Assembly (NCBI RefSeq): GCF_005780165.1
Contig: NZ_VAUV01000029.1
Location: forward strand, 1 to 46,708
Length of the DNA stretch: 46,708 nt
From: Phragmitibacter flavus
GTDB taxonomy: Bacteria > Verrucomicrobiota > Verrucomicrobiia > Verrucomicrobiales > Verrucomicrobiaceae
Direction: 5' to 3'
The translations under genes and the position numbers were made by a program. The notes under the pieces are model-generated. The model saw only the letters and a list, made by a program, of their open reading frames with translations. It was not told the origin of the DNA and did not search any database. Positions 15,100-24,733 of the stretch are shown one piece after another (the first letter of the stretch is position 1; every line of letters starts with the position of its first letter).

Positions 15100-17109
15100 A
15101 TGTTTGCCATGATGAAGAAACTCTTCCGCTTCCTCCCCGCAGCCCTTTGCCTGCCTCTCCTCCCCCTCCTCCTCAGTGCCGCCCCCGCCACCCCCAACCC
15201 CGGCCTCAAATACTACTATCCCGTCCCTGCTGCTGATCCCGCGCTCACCATCGAAGCCGATATCTGCGTCTACGGCGGAACCCCAGGCGGAGTCGCCGCC
15301 GCCGTCCAATCCGCCCGCATGGGCAAAAAGGCAGTCCTCATCGTCTTCCGCCGCCACGTCGGCGGCATGACCTCCGGCGGACTCACCGCCACCGACATCG
15401 GCAACCGCAAAGCCATCGGCGGATTCGCCAACGAAGTCTACGCCCACATAGGCAAAACCTCCGGCTTCAAACCCTCCCAGGCCGAAGATGCCTTCATCCA
15501 CTTCCTCCAACAAGCCGGCGTCACCGTCTACTACGAACACCGCCTCAAAGACGTCATCAAAGAGGGCAACCGCATCACCACCCTCACCTTCGAAAATGGC
15601 AACAGCGCCAAAGCCAAAATGTTCGTCGACGCCACTTATGAAGGCGACCTCTTCGCCAAAGCCGGCGTCTCCTTCCACGTTGGTCGCGAAGCCAACGCCA
15701 CCTACAACGAAACCATCAACGGCATCCAGTTCCGCAACGCCCACAACTTCAATATTCCCGTCGACCCCTACCACACCCCCGGCGCCCCCAACAGCGGACT
15801 CCTTCCCACCATCTCCTCCGCCGACCCCGGCAAACCCGGCGAAGGCGACACAAAAATTCAGGCCTACAATTTCCGCTTCAACCTCTCCAACGCCGGAACC
15901 CGCATCCCCTTCCCCAAACCCGAAGGCTACGATCGCAACCGCTACCTCGTCTACCTCCGCTACGCGCAGGCCAGCACCACCAAACCCATCATCCCCTTCC
16001 AACTCCACAACGGCGACTGCAACAACACCGGCGGCTTCTCCACCGACCACATCGGCGCCAACTACGCCTGGCCAGAAGGCGACTACACCACCCGCGAAAA
16101 AATCTTCCAGGACCACGTCAACTACCAGCAAGGCCTCGCCTGGTTCGCCGCCCACGACCCTGAAGTCCCCGACAACATCCGCGCCCTCGTCAACCAATAC
16201 GGACTCCTCAACGGTGAATTCCCCGAAACCAACGGCTGGCCCCACGAACTTTATGTCCGCGAAGGCCGACGCATGATCTCCGACTACGTCATGACCGAAC
16301 ACGAGTGCACCAGCCAGAAAATCCCCGAAGACCCCATCGGCCTCGCCGCCTACACCATGGACTCCCACAACTGCCAGCGGGTTGTCATCGACGGCAAAAT
16401 CCGCAACGAAGGCGACGTCCAGGTCCGCGTCCCCCAACCCTACTCCATCAGCTACCGCAGCATCATCCCCAAAGAAGCCGAATGCTCCAACCTCCTCGTC
16501 AGCGTTTGCCTCTCCTCCAGCCACATCGCCTACGGCTCCATCCGCATGGAGCCCGTCTTCATGATCCTCGGCCAGTCCGCCGCCACTGCCGCCAGCATGG
16601 CCATTGACGAAAATACTTCCGTCCAAAAAGTCGCCTATCCCCAACTTAAAAAACGCCTTCTCGCCGACAGCCAAATCCTCACTTGGGAAGGCGGCCCCAC
16701 CCGCACCGTCATCGCCGACACCATCCCCAAAGGCATCGAAGTCAACTACACCCAGGCCAGCAAAACCGGCGACTGGATCGAATCCGCCTCGGGCAACTAC
16801 CTCCACGACAACGACGAAGCCAAAGGCACCAAAACCATCACCTTCACCCCCGACCTGCCCGCCGACGGCAACTACGACATCTACCTCCGCTGGCTCAAAC
16901 ACGGCAACCGCGCCACCAACGTCCCCATCGAACTCCAATACCCCAACGACAGCAGATCCCTCACCATCAACCAACGCACCCAGGGCGGCTGGATTAAAAT
17001 CACCAACGGCACCTTCAAAGCCGGCAAACAAACCACCCTCACCATCACCACCAAAGACACCAATGGCCACGTCGTCGCCGATGCCATCCGCTTCGTCCCG
17101 GTGCAGTGA
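15100..17109 (+). CDS. Exported FAD-dependent oxidoreductase with golvesin-like C-terminal domain
   Basis: The protein is 669 residues from ATG 15100; ATGs at 15109 and 15112 are equally possible starts for the signal peptide (KKLFRFLPAALCLPLLPLLLSAAPA). The FAD_oxidored fold (PF12831 type) begins with the dinucleotide motif VYGGTPGGVAAAVQSARMGK, then RRHVGGMTSGGLTATD, and includes MFVDATYEGDLFAKAGVSF. A C-terminal beta domain (about 545-669: GDWIESASGNYLHDNDEAKG ... DAIRFVPV) matches golvesin/Xly carbohydrate-binding-like modules. Such proteins are common in PVC polysaccharide-degradation loci; the substrate is unknown. Palindromic repeats occupy the leader, and no Shine-Dalgarno sequence is visible. 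Confidence 0.9.
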   Translation: MFAMMKKLFRFLPAALCLPLLPLLLSAAPATPNPGLKYYYPVPAADPALTIEADICVYGGTPGGVAAAVQSARMGKKAVLIVFRRHVGGMTSGGLTATDIGNRKAIGGFANEVYAHIGKTSGFKPSQAEDAFIHFLQQAGVTVYYEHRLKDVIKEGNRITTLTFENGNSAKAKMFVDATYEGDLFAKAGVSFHVGREANATYNETINGIQFRNAHNFNIPVDPYHTPGAPNSGLLPTISSADPGKPGEGDTKIQAYNFRFNLSNAGTRIPFPKPEGYDRNRYLVYLRYAQASTTKPIIPFQLHNGDCNNTGGFSTDHIGANYAWPEGDYTTREKIFQDHVNYQQGLAWFAAHDPEVPDNIRALVNQYGLLNGEFPETNGWPHELYVREGRRMISDYVMTEHECTSQKIPEDPIGLAAYTMDSHNCQRVVIDGKIRNEGDVQVRVPQPYSISYRSIIPKEAECSNLLVSVCLSSSHIAYGSIRMEPVFMILGQSAATAASMAIDENTSVQKVAYPQLKKRLLADSQILTWEGGPTRTVIADTIPKGIEVNYTQASKTGDWIESASGNYLHDNDEAKGTKTITFTPDLPADGNYDIYLRWLKHGNRATNVPIELQYPNDSRSLTINQRTQGGWIKITNGTFKAGKQTTLTITTKDTNGHVVADAIRFVPVQ

Positions 17110-17201
17110 AGCCCCATTCACAACCTTCACCAGAAACCCCCTCCCCATTTGCCGAGCCAAAAGATGCTGACACCATCTTCCACATGCTCTACTCTCTCAG
17201 C

Positions 17202-18089
17202 ATGAAGACTTTACCGCAGCCACTTCGAATCGCAGTGCAAATGCTTTTCGTCGGCGTATTCTGCCCATCCCTTCCCGCAGCCACCCTCATCTACTACAAC
17301 AGCGCGACCAGCGGCAATTCCGTGACCAATCTCGGAACTCTCGGAGCTGCGGGCAACGGCACCATCACCACCGCCGGCACAGGTTCCGTCACCACTGTCG
17401 CCACCGGCGGCCCTTCAGGTGCCGGCGACGCTTTTCTCAACCTCAGCAGCACCACCTTGAATGGTGGCTGGGTCACCGCGCCTGCCAACCTGCTGCCGAA
17501 TTTTCGCAACAACAACTGGTCCGTCAGTGGCTTCTTCAACCGTCCGGCCAACACCAACTCCAGCGACGTCATCCTCCACTTCGGCAGCGGCGACACCTTC
17601 GGCAGCGAAAACGAGCTCTACCTCTACGGCCAGTCAGGCAACAACAACGTCCGGCTCGAACATTTCCCCGGCAATGGGCTCGGAAGCCTCCAGTCCAGCC
17701 TCGCCCTGAACACCTGGCACAGCTATGCCATCACCTTCACCGCCTCCGGACTCAATGACGGAACCGGCACCCTTGCCCTCTATCTCAACGGCAACGCCGT
17801 GGGGTCCAGCAGCAACTTCAACCTCAGCACCGGCGGCAGTGGTGACGGGGGTGTTGCCCAAACCCTGCAAATCGGCGGCATCGGCTATGCCTCCAACAGT
17901 GGCAGTGCCGACCGCGCCCTCACCGGAGGCATCGATGAATTCGCGGTTTACGATCTCGTCCTCAACAGCACCGAAGTCGCCGCCCTGCACAACCGCACCA
18001 TCACCCCCCTCGACGTCATTCCAGAACCCAGCCGCGTCCTGCTGATCCTGGTTGCCGCCATGGGATGGTTGTCCATCCGTCGTCGTTAA
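17202..18089 (+). CDS. LamG-domain PEP-CTERM protein
   Basis: I place the start at ATG 17202 (295 residues), because MKTLPQPLRIAVQMLFVGVF is a normal signal peptide; ATG 17184 is possible and the open frame reaches further back into the previous gene's 3' end. After the cleavage site (PAATLIYYN) comes a LamG/concanavalin-A-like fold: NNNWSVSGFFNRP, LNTWHSYAITFTASGLNDGT, LALYLNGNAVGSSSNF, GGIDEFAVYDLVLNSTEVAAL. The C-terminus VIPEPSRVLLILVAAMG ending RRR is a PEP-CTERM signal. It is more distant from the 8922/9870 pair than they are from each other. The likely place is the cell surface; the ligand is unknown. Confidence 0.85.
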   Translation: MKTLPQPLRIAVQMLFVGVFCPSLPAATLIYYNSATSGNSVTNLGTLGAAGNGTITTAGTGSVTTVATGGPSGAGDAFLNLSSTTLNGGWVTAPANLLPNFRNNNWSVSGFFNRPANTNSSDVILHFGSGDTFGSENELYLYGQSGNNNVRLEHFPGNGLGSLQSSLALNTWHSYAITFTASGLNDGTGTLALYLNGNAVGSSSNFNLSTGGSGDGGVAQTLQIGGIGYASNSGSADRALTGGIDEFAVYDLVLNSTEVAALHNRTITPLDVIPEPSRVLLILVAAMGWLSIRRR

Positions 18090-18123
18090 AGCCTCGCAAG
18101 CTTTTACCCTTCATCCCTTCGCC

Positions 18124-19383
18124 ATGAATCGCCGCCAATTCATCCACACCACCGCCATCGCCAGCCTGGCCAGTTCCCTCGCCGCCATCCCCGCCGTCGC
18201 GCAAGGCAAACGCAAACCCCGCATCCTCCTGCGCAACGGCTGGCAAAGCATCAACATCGGCGACATCGCCCATTACCTCGGCATGATGGAGCTCATCAAA
18301 GCCCACGGCATCGACGCCGACGTCCGCTTCTGGTCCAGCAACATGGAGAACGGTGCCGACACCCTCTTCCAAAAAGAATTTCCCGAAGTCCCCTTCTTCC
18401 TCAACGACAAGGAAAAAATCGCCACCGCTTTCGAAGAATGCGACTTCCTCCTTCACGGCTCCGGCTCCGGCTTCGTCGCTTATAAAGACACCATGCGCTG
18501 GCACAAAGAAACCGGCAAACCGTTTGGCATCATCGGCATCTCACTCACCACCATCAACGACGACGTCATCAACACCCTTAAACAGGCCGATTTCGTTTAT
18601 TTCCGCGACGGCGTGTCCGCCCAAAAAGCCCTCGACCTCGGCGTCCCATCCCCACCCCATATGGGCTGGGGACCCGACACCGCCTTCGGTGTCGTCAAAC
18701 TTCGCGACGACGAAAAAGCCCTCGCCTTCATGAAGGAAAACAACCTCGAAGAAGGCAAATTCCTCTGCTGCATCCCCCGCTACCGCTGGACCCCGTTCTG
18801 GCTCGTCAAAAAAGGCCGCCCCTTCGAACAATTCAAACAAGACCGCAACGACGAAAAGAAAGAAGCCGACCACGCCCCCTATCGCGAAGCCATCATCCAG
18901 GTCACCCGCCAGACCGACATGAAAGTTCTCATCACTTGCGAGGACCAAACCCAAATCCCCCTCGGCAAGGAAATGATCTACGACCCCCTTCCCGACGACG
19001 TGAAAAAGAAAGTCGTCTGGCGCGATAACTACTGGCTCACCGACGAAGCCCTCAGCGTCTACGTCCGCAGCGCCGGTCTCTTCGGCAATGAAATGCACAG
19101 CCCCATCATGTGCATCGCCAACGGCATCCCCGCCACCGTCGGTCGCTGGGACGAACAAACCAACAAAGGGTTTATGTGGCGTGACATCGGCCTCGATGAA
19201 TGGCTCTTCACCATGGACGATGAAGCCCGTGTCGCCAAAATCCCCGAGACCATCCTTGCCATCGCCAAAGATCCCGCCGCCGCCAAAGCCAAAGCACTCA
19301 AAGCCCGCGACATCGTCCTGGAGAAGCAAAAAGAGCAGTTCGACAATCTCAAAAAATCTCTCACCACCCTCGCCCTCAAGTAA
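18124..19383 (+). CDS. Polysaccharide pyruvyl transferase family protein with Tat signal
   Basis: The 419-residue protein starts at ATG 18124 with a twin-arginine signal, NRRQFIHTTAIASLASSLAA, cut near AVAQ. The mature part resembles the polysaccharide pyruvyl transferase / WcaK family (PF04230 type): ILLRNGWQSINIGDIAHYLGM near the N-terminus, a middle LLHGSGSGFVAYKDTMRWH, ADFVYFRDGVSAQKALDLGV, and a C-terminal SAGLFGNEMHSPIMCIANGI. Cytoplasmic members transfer pyruvate from phosphoenolpyruvate to glycans, so Tat export suggests a different activity. It follows a PEP-CTERM gene by 34 bp. Codon use is C-rich like its upstream neighbours. Confidence 0.82.
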   Translation: MNRRQFIHTTAIASLASSLAAIPAVAQGKRKPRILLRNGWQSINIGDIAHYLGMMELIKAHGIDADVRFWSSNMENGADTLFQKEFPEVPFFLNDKEKIATAFEECDFLLHGSGSGFVAYKDTMRWHKETGKPFGIIGISLTTINDDVINTLKQADFVYFRDGVSAQKALDLGVPSPPHMGWGPDTAFGVVKLRDDEKALAFMKENNLEEGKFLCCIPRYRWTPFWLVKKGRPFEQFKQDRNDEKKEADHAPYREAIIQVTRQTDMKVLITCEDQTQIPLGKEMIYDPLPDDVKKKVVWRDNYWLTDEALSVYVRSAGLFGNEMHSPIMCIANGIPATVGRWDEQTNKGFMWRDIGLDEWLFTMDDEARVAKIPETILAIAKDPAAAKAKALKARDIVLEKQKEQFDNLKKSLTTLALK

Positions 19384-19408
19384 GTTCAATTCCTTCGTTC
19401 GAAGATTT

Positions 19409-21034
19409 ATGTCTCAAGCTACTACATCGATCTTTGAACCAACCTTCCGTTTTTGGACAACGCCCTTTTTTGTTTTTACCTGGCTGATTTTGGCAAACTC
19501 CAGCCTTCCCGCCCAACGGACCGAATCGGAAAGACTGTTCCAACAACTGAGTGCGGCGGAACGGGCTGGAGACTATCCAAAAATCATTACCCTCGCCACC
19601 CGCGCCATTCGCCTAGCTCCAGACGAATATCGATTTTATGCCATGCGGGCCTCCGCCCACATTGTTTGCCTGGAATTTGAAGCTGCAGAGCGGGACATCG
19701 CCAGCGCCATTCGATTGAATCCCAATGCCGTTCATCCCTACCTTTTCCGCGGGATCATTCTTGTCACAAAGGGACAGCTCGCTCAGGCAGAAAAGGCGTT
19801 TGACCAGGCGATACGCTTGGATCCCAACATTGGTGAAAGCTACCGTCAGCGCGCCAAAATTCATTATCAATTAGGAAATCCCTCGAAAGCCGCCAAGGAC
19901 TTTTCCATCGCAATTAACCTGGAACCCTCAGAGATGGGCAGCTACTACAACCGCGGCAAAGCTTACTACGACCTTCATCGATTTGACAAAGCCATCAGCG
20001 ACTTCACGGTAGTCATTAAATCCAATCCAAGCGATCACGAAGCCCTCAGTTTGCGTGCCGAATCATTTTGCGCCAACAAGAACTTCGCTGCCGCCCTGAG
20101 TGATGCGGATAGTGTGCTCGATAAACATCCGAACTTCTACATCGCCAGGCTCACCCGGGCAAAAGTCTACGCTCAAATGGAGGAGCACGAGAAGGCCATC
20201 GCTGACGCAGCGGAAGTAATCCTCCTGGCACCCGAAAAACATCCGTTCCGAGCCATGGCTCTCGGCCTGCAAGGCGAGTGCTTGGCCTTGCTCGGACAAT
20301 ACGACAAAGCACTCGAAAGTTTCGCCGCAGCCCTGACCATTCCACCAAAATTGCCCGTATACCTTGATCAACGCGGCCAGTTGTTGATGAAACTCGGCCG
20401 ATTTCAAGAGGCGCTTAGCGACTATGAAGACCTTTACAAGCTAACACCAAAAAGTAAGCCTACCCTTGCCAGAAGAGGCGAATGTTACACCTGCACTGGC
20501 CAATACGAAAAAGCGTTGGTCGACTTCAACCAGCTGATCAGCATGGACACCTCCCGCCCTGAGGGATGGGCTAGCCGCGGCTCCGTGCATCATCACGCAG
20601 GCAACTGGAAAAACGCCCGAGAAGACGCCCTAAAATCAATTTCTCTAGACCCCACGTTTCCACACGGCTACCGCCTCTTGGCGCTAAGTCACCTCGTTCA
20701 CCCTCAGCCCGGCGAAGACGCACCCACCCAAGCTCTCGAATTCGCCACCAAAGCGTGTGAACTCTCCGAATGGAAGGAATACGTTTGCCTCGACACCCTC
20801 GCCGCCGCCTACGCCGCCAACGGCGATTACATCACCGCCCAAAAATGGATCAAGGAATACCAAAAACTCAATCCCCTGTCACCCCTGCATCACAAGCCTT
20901 CGAGCAGGAAATCACCCGCAAAGCCGCTGAACAAGAAAAGCAGCAAGCCACGTCTCGCTAACCGTCTCCCAACAAAAATCCCCACCAAGATCGCTCTTGA
21001 TGGGGACTCAAATAGAATCGATCTCGCGGCCTAG
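19409..21034 (+). CDS. Exported TPR-repeat protein
   Basis: From ATG 19409 the product is 541 residues. The frame is open further upstream but would overlap the previous gene; the hydrophobic segment ([17 protein letters not shown]) supports this start. About ten tetratricopeptide repeats follow from residue 45, for example [57 protein letters not shown] and [19 protein letters not shown]. The C-terminus is a Lys/Ser/Pro-rich tail. TPRs act as protein-interaction scaffolds; the partner is unknown. Base use is clearly less C-biased than the genes on either side of the block. It converges with hppA: the two stop codons overlap in CTAG (21031-21034), and the hppA terminator hairpin lies inside its last codons. 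Confidence 0.88.
   Translation: MSQATTSIFEPTFRFWTTPFFVFTWLILANSSLPAQRTESERLFQQLSAAERAGDYPKIITLATRAIRLAPDEYRFYAMRASAHIVCLEFEAAERDIASAIRLNPNAVHPYLFRGIILVTKGQLAQAEKAFDQAIRLDPNIGESYRQRAKIHYQLGNPSKAAKDFSIAINLEPSEMGSYYNRGKAYYDLHRFDKAISDFTVVIKSNPSDHEALSLRAESFCANKNFAAALSDADSVLDKHPNFYIARLTRAKVYAQMEEHEKAIADAAEVILLAPEKHPFRAMALGLQGECLALLGQYDKALESFAAALTIPPKLPVYLDQRGQLLMKLGRFQEALSDYEDLYKLTPKSKPTLARRGECYTCTGQYEKALVDFNQLISMDTSRPEGWASRGSVHHHAGNWKNAREDALKSISLDPTFPHGYRLLALSHLVHPQPGEDAPTQALEFATKACELSEWKEYVCLDTLAAAYAANGDYITAQKWIKEYQKLNPLSPLHHKPSSRKSPAKPLNKKSSKPRLANRLPTKIPTKIALDGDSNRIDLAA
20974..21006 (-). terminator. Rho-independent terminator of hppA, inside the TPR gene
   Basis: Arms 20979-20990 and 20995-21006 form a 12-bp stem with one mismatch and a 4-nt loop. 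Read on the minus strand, the stem is followed by TTTTTG, the pattern of an intrinsic terminator, 25 bp past the hppA stop. On the plus strand the same bases are codons of the TPR protein's C-terminal tail. Confidence 0.78.
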
Positions 21035-23097
21035 AACAACAACGGAATGATCAAAATCGCGACGATGTTCACCACCTTGATCATCGGGTTGATCGCAGGA
21101 CCGCTGGTATCCTTGTAAGGATCGCCCACCGTATCTCCGGTCACCGCTGCCTTGTGGGCCTCGCTGCCTTTGCCGCCGTGGTTGCCTTCTTCAATATACT
21201 TCTTCGCGTTGTCCCATGCGCCACCGGCACTGGTCATGCTAAGTCCGAGGAAAAGACCGGTAACAATTGTTCCCATCAAAACGCCACCCAAAGCTTTGTA
21301 GCCCAGGAAAGGAATGAGTCCGACGATTAATACAATCGCCACTGGCAGCAACGCTGGAAGAATCATTTCACGCAACGCAGCTTTCGTCACGATATCCACG
21401 CAAGTCGCATACTCCGGGGTGTCCGTGCCCTTCAAGATGCCAGGCTTTAAACTGATCTGACGACGCACTTCCTGAACCACCGCACCGGCGGTGTTGCCCA
21501 CGGCATTCATGCTCATCGCGGCAAACAGGAAGGGAATCAGTCCACCCAAGAACAGACCAATGATCACATACGGATCCTTCAAAGAAAAGTCGACCGTTGC
21601 CGTAGCTGCCAGAACTCCGGTCGCATGCAAATGTTTGTCCAGTTCCAGATAATAACTGCCAAACAACACCAACGCTGCCACTCCGGCTGAAGCGATCGCA
21701 TAACCTTTGGTCACCGCTTTCATGGTGTTGCCCACTGCATCCAAACCATCAGTTACTTCACGCACTTCTTTCGGCAGTTCACTCATCACCGCAATACCAC
21801 CTGCGTTGTCCGTGATCGGACCAAACGCATCCAGACTTACAATGATCCCCGCCATGGAAAGCATGCTCATCACCGCAATGGCAATGCCATAAAGTCCGGC
21901 CAGCATGTAACCTCCAGCAATCGACGCGCAGATCAGAATCACCGGCAATGCCGTCGCGTAGTTACCAATCGCAATCCCCGCAATGATGTTGGTCGCATGA
22001 CCCGTTTCTGAAGCTTTGGCGATTTTGCGCACCGGACCATATTCCGTCGCGGTGTAGTAGTTGGTGATCAACACCACGGCCCAGGTCAGCACCAAACCAA
22101 TGATCGCGGTGCCATACAAAGCCGTCGGTGTGAATGGCAAACCTTCCACATTGCTGAACAACGCCTGCGTCACCGGCCATGCCAGCACCGCCGTCACCAC
22201 CGCCGAAATTCCCACACCTTGCATCAACAACGCGGTCGCACCGCCATTGCGGAGGTTCACCCACAAAATCCCCAGCACCGCACCCACGATGGAAATGCCG
22301 CCAATCAGGAACGGATACACCAAGGCACCCGCAAAGGTAGGCAGGCTCAAATGGGCAATCAACAAGGCCCCAATCAAAGTCACCGCATACGTCTCAAAAA
22401 CATCTGCCGCCATACCCGCGCAGTCACCCACGTTGTCGCCCACGTTGTCAGCAATGGTCGCCGGGTTGCGTGGGTCATCTTCGTCCAGACCAATCTCATT
22501 CTTGCCCACCAAGTCAGCACCCACATCGGCTGCTTTGGTATAAATGCCACCGCCGAGACGGGCAAACACACTGATCAACGAAGCCCCAAGCGCCAGGCCC
22601 ACCAGCGCATCAATCGCTGCCCCCACATGTCCACCTGCCGACATCACCAAATAAAACACCGCCACCGAAACCAAGGCCAAACCCACCACCAGCAAACCCG
22701 TCACCGCACCGCCATTAAATGCCACACGCAACGCGGGCAAGGCTCCAATCGTCGCCGCCTGGGTTGTGCGCACGTTCGCCACCACCGCGACGCGCATGCC
22801 GATGTAACCGGCAATCATCGAACAAACCGCACCAATGACAAATCCCACCGGCACCGCCAGCGACTGCTTCCACACATACAGCAAAATGGTGATGATGACT
22901 GCAATCACACTCACCGTGCGCACCTGTCGGCTCAAATACGCCTTCGCGCCTTCCTGAATCGCCCCGGCCACTTTCCTCATCAGCTCATTGCCCGGCGACG
23001 ACGCCATGATTTTTTTGATGAGCACCACGGCATAAAGCAGCCCGATGACGCCTAGCACGATGGAAATGACAATACCGTAGTTGTTGAGGAATAACAT
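21031..23097 (-). CDS. hppA: Membrane-bound proton-translocating pyrophosphatase (K+-independent type)
   Basis: The 688-residue membrane protein splits PPi and pumps protons across the cytoplasmic membrane. About 15-16 hydrophobic segments are visible. The PPi-binding signature [20 protein letters not shown] is followed by [25 protein letters not shown], and a second acidic site is near the C-terminus ([21 protein letters not shown]). The segment [17 protein letters not shown] has Lys where K+-dependent enzymes have Ala, which points to the K+-independent H+-PPase class. I use ATG at 23097 ([10 protein letters not shown]); an upstream in-frame start at 23124 is possible. It lies 136 bp downstream of the uracil-DNA glycosylase gene on the same strand. 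Confidence 0.96.
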   Translation of the reverse strand: MLFLNNYGIVISIVLGVIGLLYAVVLIKKIMASSPGNELMRKVAGAIQEGAKAYLSRQVRTVSVIAVIITILLYVWKQSLAVPVGFVIGAVCSMIAGYIGMRVAVVANVRTTQAATIGALPALRVAFNGGAVTGLLVVGLALVSVAVFYLVMSAGGHVGAAIDALVGLALGASLISVFARLGGGIYTKAADVGADLVGKNEIGLDEDDPRNPATIADNVGDNVGDCAGMAADVFETYAVTLIGALLIAHLSLPTFAGALVYPFLIGGISIVGAVLGILWVNLRNGGATALLMQGVGISAVVTAVLAWPVTQALFSNVEGLPFTPTALYGTAIIGLVLTWAVVLITNYYTATEYGPVRKIAKASETGHATNIIAGIAIGNYATALPVILICASIAGGYMLAGLYGIAIAVMSMLSMAGIIVSLDAFGPITDNAGGIAVMSELPKEVREVTDGLDAVGNTMKAVTKGYAIASAGVAALVLFGSYYLELDKHLHATGVLAATATVDFSLKDPYVIIGLFLGGLIPFLFAAMSMNAVGNTAGAVVQEVRRQISLKPGILKGTDTPEYATCVDIVTKAALREMILPALLPVAIVLIVGLIPFLGYKALGGVLMGTIVTGLFLGLSMTSAGGAWDNAKKYIEEGNHGGKGSEAHKAAVTGDTVGDPYKDTSGPAINPMIKVVNIVAILIIPLLF

Positions 23098-23233
23098 GCG
23101 AATGAGGGGAACGTTGCGAAACACTGGCCTTTTACCGCGATCGATGAACCGGGAAAAAGAGGCGCGAGTTTAGCGAGCTTCCCGCAATGGGCAATGAGGA
23201 ATTTTTTCGAAAGAAGATTCAATCTCCCTTCCT

Positions 23234-24145
23234 TCACTTCCCTGCTTTGGAGAAATAGCCCTTTTGTTTGGCCGAAATGGGCAGCCCCACATGTTCCATC
23301 ACCTTCATCATGTCCTCCCAGACGAGGCGCTTTTCGCGCATCCCGCCGCCATCTTCCTGCTCTCGACGCAACAAATAGGACGGATGATAGGTCACCAGCA
23401 CCGGAATGCCCCGAAACTCCTGCATTGAACTCCGCAAACTGCCCACCTTGCCTTCGATCCCAAGTCCCGTCGCCGCCGTTGCGCCCAGCGCCACGATGAT
23501 TTTTGGCTGAACGATTGCAATCTCCTCCACCACAAACGGCAGACAAGCTTCCATCTCCGCCGCCGTCGGAGCGCGATTTTTGCTCCCCTGCATCCTTCCG
23601 TCATCGATCTTCGGTCGATACTTGCAGATGTTCGAAATGTAAACTTCACCACGCCTCAGCCCCATCGCCTGAATGATTTTCGTCAACAATTGACCCGCCG
23701 GACCCACAAACGGCTCACTTTGCTTCTCCTCCTCAGCCCCCGGTGCCTCCCCGATGAACATGATCTCCGCATCCTCGCTCCCCGTCGCAAACACCATCAC
23801 CTCACGCAAGGTTCCCAACTCGTGCACACGACCATTCGCCCCCTCCTGTGCCGCCCGCTCCGCCAGTCGATCCAGCCCTGCACGCTTTGATTCCGCCCCA
23901 GTCTCCACCTTTCCGGCCCTGGGAGCCGTGTGCAAAGTCACCGCCGGCTCAGCCACCTTTGCAACCGCCACCACCTTCTTCGGCCCCCCTTTCAACCCCT
24001 GCAAAGCTTCCCCGGAAATCTTCACATGCGTCACCCCTCTGGCACGCTGCTGTTCCAGATAAGTTTGCAAAAGCTCCCGTGCCGCATCCATTCCCCGCGC
24101 CATAACCTCGATCCCCATGCTTCGCAAGTGCCGATGCCTCGCCAT
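23234..24145 (-). CDS. Uracil-DNA glycosylase family 4-like protein, variant
   Basis: The product is 303 residues. The C-terminal 190 carry the UDG fold: motif [44 protein letters not shown], and motif [13 protein letters not shown]. It should remove uracil from DNA in base-excision repair. Family 4 enzymes hold a 4Fe-4S cluster with four Cys; here the last two are kept (NICKYRP, EACLPF), but the N-terminal CxxC that normally precedes motif A is absent ([20 protein letters not shown]). About eleven extra residues ([11 protein letters not shown]) sit between the two kept Cys, the position of the UDGX loop, but no KRRIH motif is present. The first 100 residues are a helical, low-similarity extension. 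Later ATGs in this N-terminus are possible starts. Confidence 0.85.
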   Translation of the reverse strand: MARHRHLRSMGIEVMARGMDAARELLQTYLEQQRARGVTHVKISGEALQGLKGGPKKVVAVAKVAEPAVTLHTAPRAGKVETGAESKRAGLDRLAERAAQEGANGRVHELGTLREVMVFATGSEDAEIMFIGEAPGAEEEKQSEPFVGPAGQLLTKIIQAMGLRRGEVYISNICKYRPKIDDGRMQGSKNRAPTAAEMEACLPFVVEEIAIVQPKIIVALGATAATGLGIEGKVGSLRSSMQEFRGIPVLVTYHPSYLLRREQEDGGGMREKRLVWEDMMKVMEHVGLPISAKQKGYFSKAGK

Positions 24146-24230
24146 TCCCCGCCCGTCAGATTAAAGTTGACGCCGCCCCCGATGTCCGCCAAAATCCCTG
24201 TTTTATTCGGAGAGATTAAATAATTTCACC

Positions 24231-24713
24231 ATGCGGAACCTTCTTCTATTCGGCCTTGCCTGCCTCGCCCTCAGCTCCGTCTCCTGCGCCAGCAAGACGG
24301 CCATGACCAAACCCATCAAGAAGATCGACAACGTCCGCACCACCGCTTACACCCACACCGAAAGCGACCACATTCAATACGGCATCAAAACCGCCGACGG
24401 TGGCACCCTCAAATATGGCAACCTGCGCAGCGCCGCCGCCGACTGGTCCGTCTACCCCGTCGGCACCGTCTTCAAGGTCGAAGGCGAACCCTACCTTTAC
24501 GAAGTCGACGACTACGGCTCGGCCCTTGTCGGCACCAACACGGTTGACCTTTACAAGCCGACCAAAACCGCCATGAACCAGCACGGCGTCAAACACGTCA
24601 ACATCAAGGTCATGCGCTGGGGCTCCTACCAACGCAGCCTAGCCATCATGAAGCCGCGCACCAAACACCCCCACGTCCGGCAAATGGTCAGCCGTATCGA
24701 GCGCGACTCCTGA
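24231..24713 (+). CDS. 3D-domain exported protein (probable lipoprotein)
   Basis: The 160-residue product begins RNLLLFGLACLALSSVSCAS, a signal peptide with a lipobox-like end, so Cys19 may be lipidated, although SVSC is not a canonical box. The body carries the 3D (Asp-Asp-Asp) fold seen at the end of MltA and in RpfB/YabE-type proteins: YPVGTVFKVEGEPYLYEVDDYG then LVGTNTVDLYKPT, with the Asp residues in VDDYG and TVDLY. The 3D fold is a double-psi barrel used in cell-wall lytic enzymes, so a peptidoglycan role is likely. It is divergent from the glycosylase gene (85-bp gap) and 20 bp upstream of nth. Confidence 0.82.
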   Translation: MRNLLLFGLACLALSSVSCASKTAMTKPIKKIDNVRTTAYTHTESDHIQYGIKTADGGTLKYGNLRSAAADWSVYPVGTVFKVEGEPYLYEVDDYGSALVGTNTVDLYKPTKTAMNQHGVKHVNIKVMRWGSYQRSLAIMKPRTKHPHVRQMVSRIERDS

Positions 24714-24733
24714 GTGATTCAATCGCGACACCA

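Noticed and set aside
15094-17160. 688-codon open frame on the minus strand
   Set aside because: Antisense shadow of the FAD oxidoreductase, whose motifs are unmistakable on the plus strand.
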